Shown piece after piece: positions 63,557 through 64,000 of a stretch of DNA of 64,000 nt. The translations under genes were made by a program, and so were the position numbers. This stretch comes from Longimicrobiales bacterium (GTDB lineage Bacteria > Gemmatimonadota > Gemmatimonadetes > Longimicrobiales > Gaopeijiaceae). Each line of letters starts with the position of its first letter. The first letter of the stretch is position 1. Under the pieces are notes generated by a model. That model made no database searches. It had not been told where the DNA came from and saw only the letters and a list, made by a program, of their open reading frames with translations. The stretch is from assembly GCA_951813395.1 (NCBI GenBank), contig OX638356.1, positions 1,963,340 through 2,027,339 of the forward strand. Reading direction: 5' to 3'.

Positions 63557-64000
63557 ATGACGATTGGCGCGAAACTGGTAAAGGAACTCCGCGACCGGAC
63601 GGGAGCGGGGATGATGGATTGCAAGCGCGCGCTGCAGGAGACCGGCGCCGACATCGAGGCCGCCATCGACCTGCTGCGCAGCAAGGGGGAGGCGAAGGCC
63701 GCAAAGCGGGCGGATCGGGCTGTCAACGAAGGGGTCGTGGCCAGCTACATTCACCATGGCGGGCGCATCGGCGTCCTGGTGGAACTCAACTGCGAGACCG
63801 ACTTCGTGGCCAACACGGACGAATTCAGGACGGTCGCGCGGGACATCGCAATGCACGTGGCCGCATCCGATCCGCTGGCCGTCGCGATCGAGGACGTCGA
63901 CTCGGCTGTCGTGGAGCGGGAGCGCAGGATCTTTGCCGAACAGGTCGCCCGCGAGGGGAAGCCCGAACACATTCGGGATCGCATCGTGAACGGCAAGATG
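63557..64000 (+). CDS. tsf: Elongation factor Ts, N-terminal part
   Basis: The frame is open from ATG 63557 to the window end; 148 codons are visible. It begins '[20 protein letters not shown]' with '[17 protein letters not shown]' (UBA-like domain) and '[14 protein letters not shown]' (the EF-Tu-contacting core signature). EF-Ts exchanges GDP for GTP on EF-Tu. The C-terminal part lies outside the window. Confidence 0.96.
   Translation, partial: MTIGAKLVKELRDRTGAGMMDCKRALQETGADIEAAIDLLRSKGEAKAAKRADRAVNEGVVASYIHHGGRIGVLVELNCETDFVANTDEFRTVARDIAMHVAASDPLAVAIEDVDSAVVERERRIFAEQVAREGKPEHIRDRIVNGKM

Overview
The window is GC-rich bacterial chromosome with dense, mostly operonic housekeeping genes. 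Several traits fit Gemmatimonadota or a nearby lineage: a short primary sigma factor without region 1.1, a BshB1-type (bacillithiol) deacetylase, a 14-gene complex I operon with a short NuoG, a beta-propeller lipoprotein, and a very large NtrY-like kinase. This placement is inference, because no database search was possible. Envelope genes (TolC, TonB, lipoproteins) indicate a Gram-negative cell plan.

Left part (1-15385). The end of an ECF sigma factor gene overlaps a TonB-domain membrane protein gene. Then come pgk-tpiA-secG, a 2-oxoacid dehydrogenase cluster (degenerate E1alpha, E1beta, E2) with lipB, rnhA on the minus strand, carA, an HU gene, moaD-moaE-moaA, mdh, an exported protein, an FKBP lipoprotein and dcd.

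Mobile block (15543-18679). A DDE-type insertion sequence sits between dcd and nuoA. Its distal inverted repeat has been split by an IS110-family element. The DDE element's 5-bp target duplication (CCCGC) is still readable on both outer sides, so the nesting can be reconstructed to the base. The noncoding left end of the IS110 element folds into an internal loop whose two strands (AGTCTT and GTTGGAC) match the two halves of the sequence it landed in. This is the pattern expected of a bridge RNA target-binding loop. A second, intact copy of the DDE element (54082-55622, TSD GCCCC) lies about 37 kb away in inverted orientation and still carries the unoccupied target site.

Middle (18680-34920). 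A complete nuoA-N operon encodes proton-pumping NADH dehydrogenase. It is followed by a phosphomannomutase/phosphoglucomutase gene that is possibly co-transcribed.

Accessory locus (35134-37873). A beta-propeller lipoprotein and a CxxC thioredoxin-like lipoprotein are followed by three tandem 81-83-residue secreted peptides. The peptides diverge in sequence but share a C-x3/4-C-x5/6-CC tail, and the locus ends in a strong hairpin. I recognise no named system here, and this is the best candidate for an undescribed one.

Right part (37956-64000). On the minus strand lie bshB1 and a TolC/MacA-like export set with two MacB-like permeases but no ATPase. Next come a large sensor kinase, an RsbRD-like protein, a group II PLP decarboxylase and the three-gene NAD(P) transhydrogenase operon. 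After the second IS follow comM, a cysteine desulfurase-like enzyme, thpR, a sigma-54-dependent response regulator, the primary sigma factor, and rplM-rpsI-rpsB-tsf, the last cut by the window edge. No tRNA, rRNA, CRISPR array or replication origin was seen. No stretch over 300 bases lacks both a gene and a mobile element.
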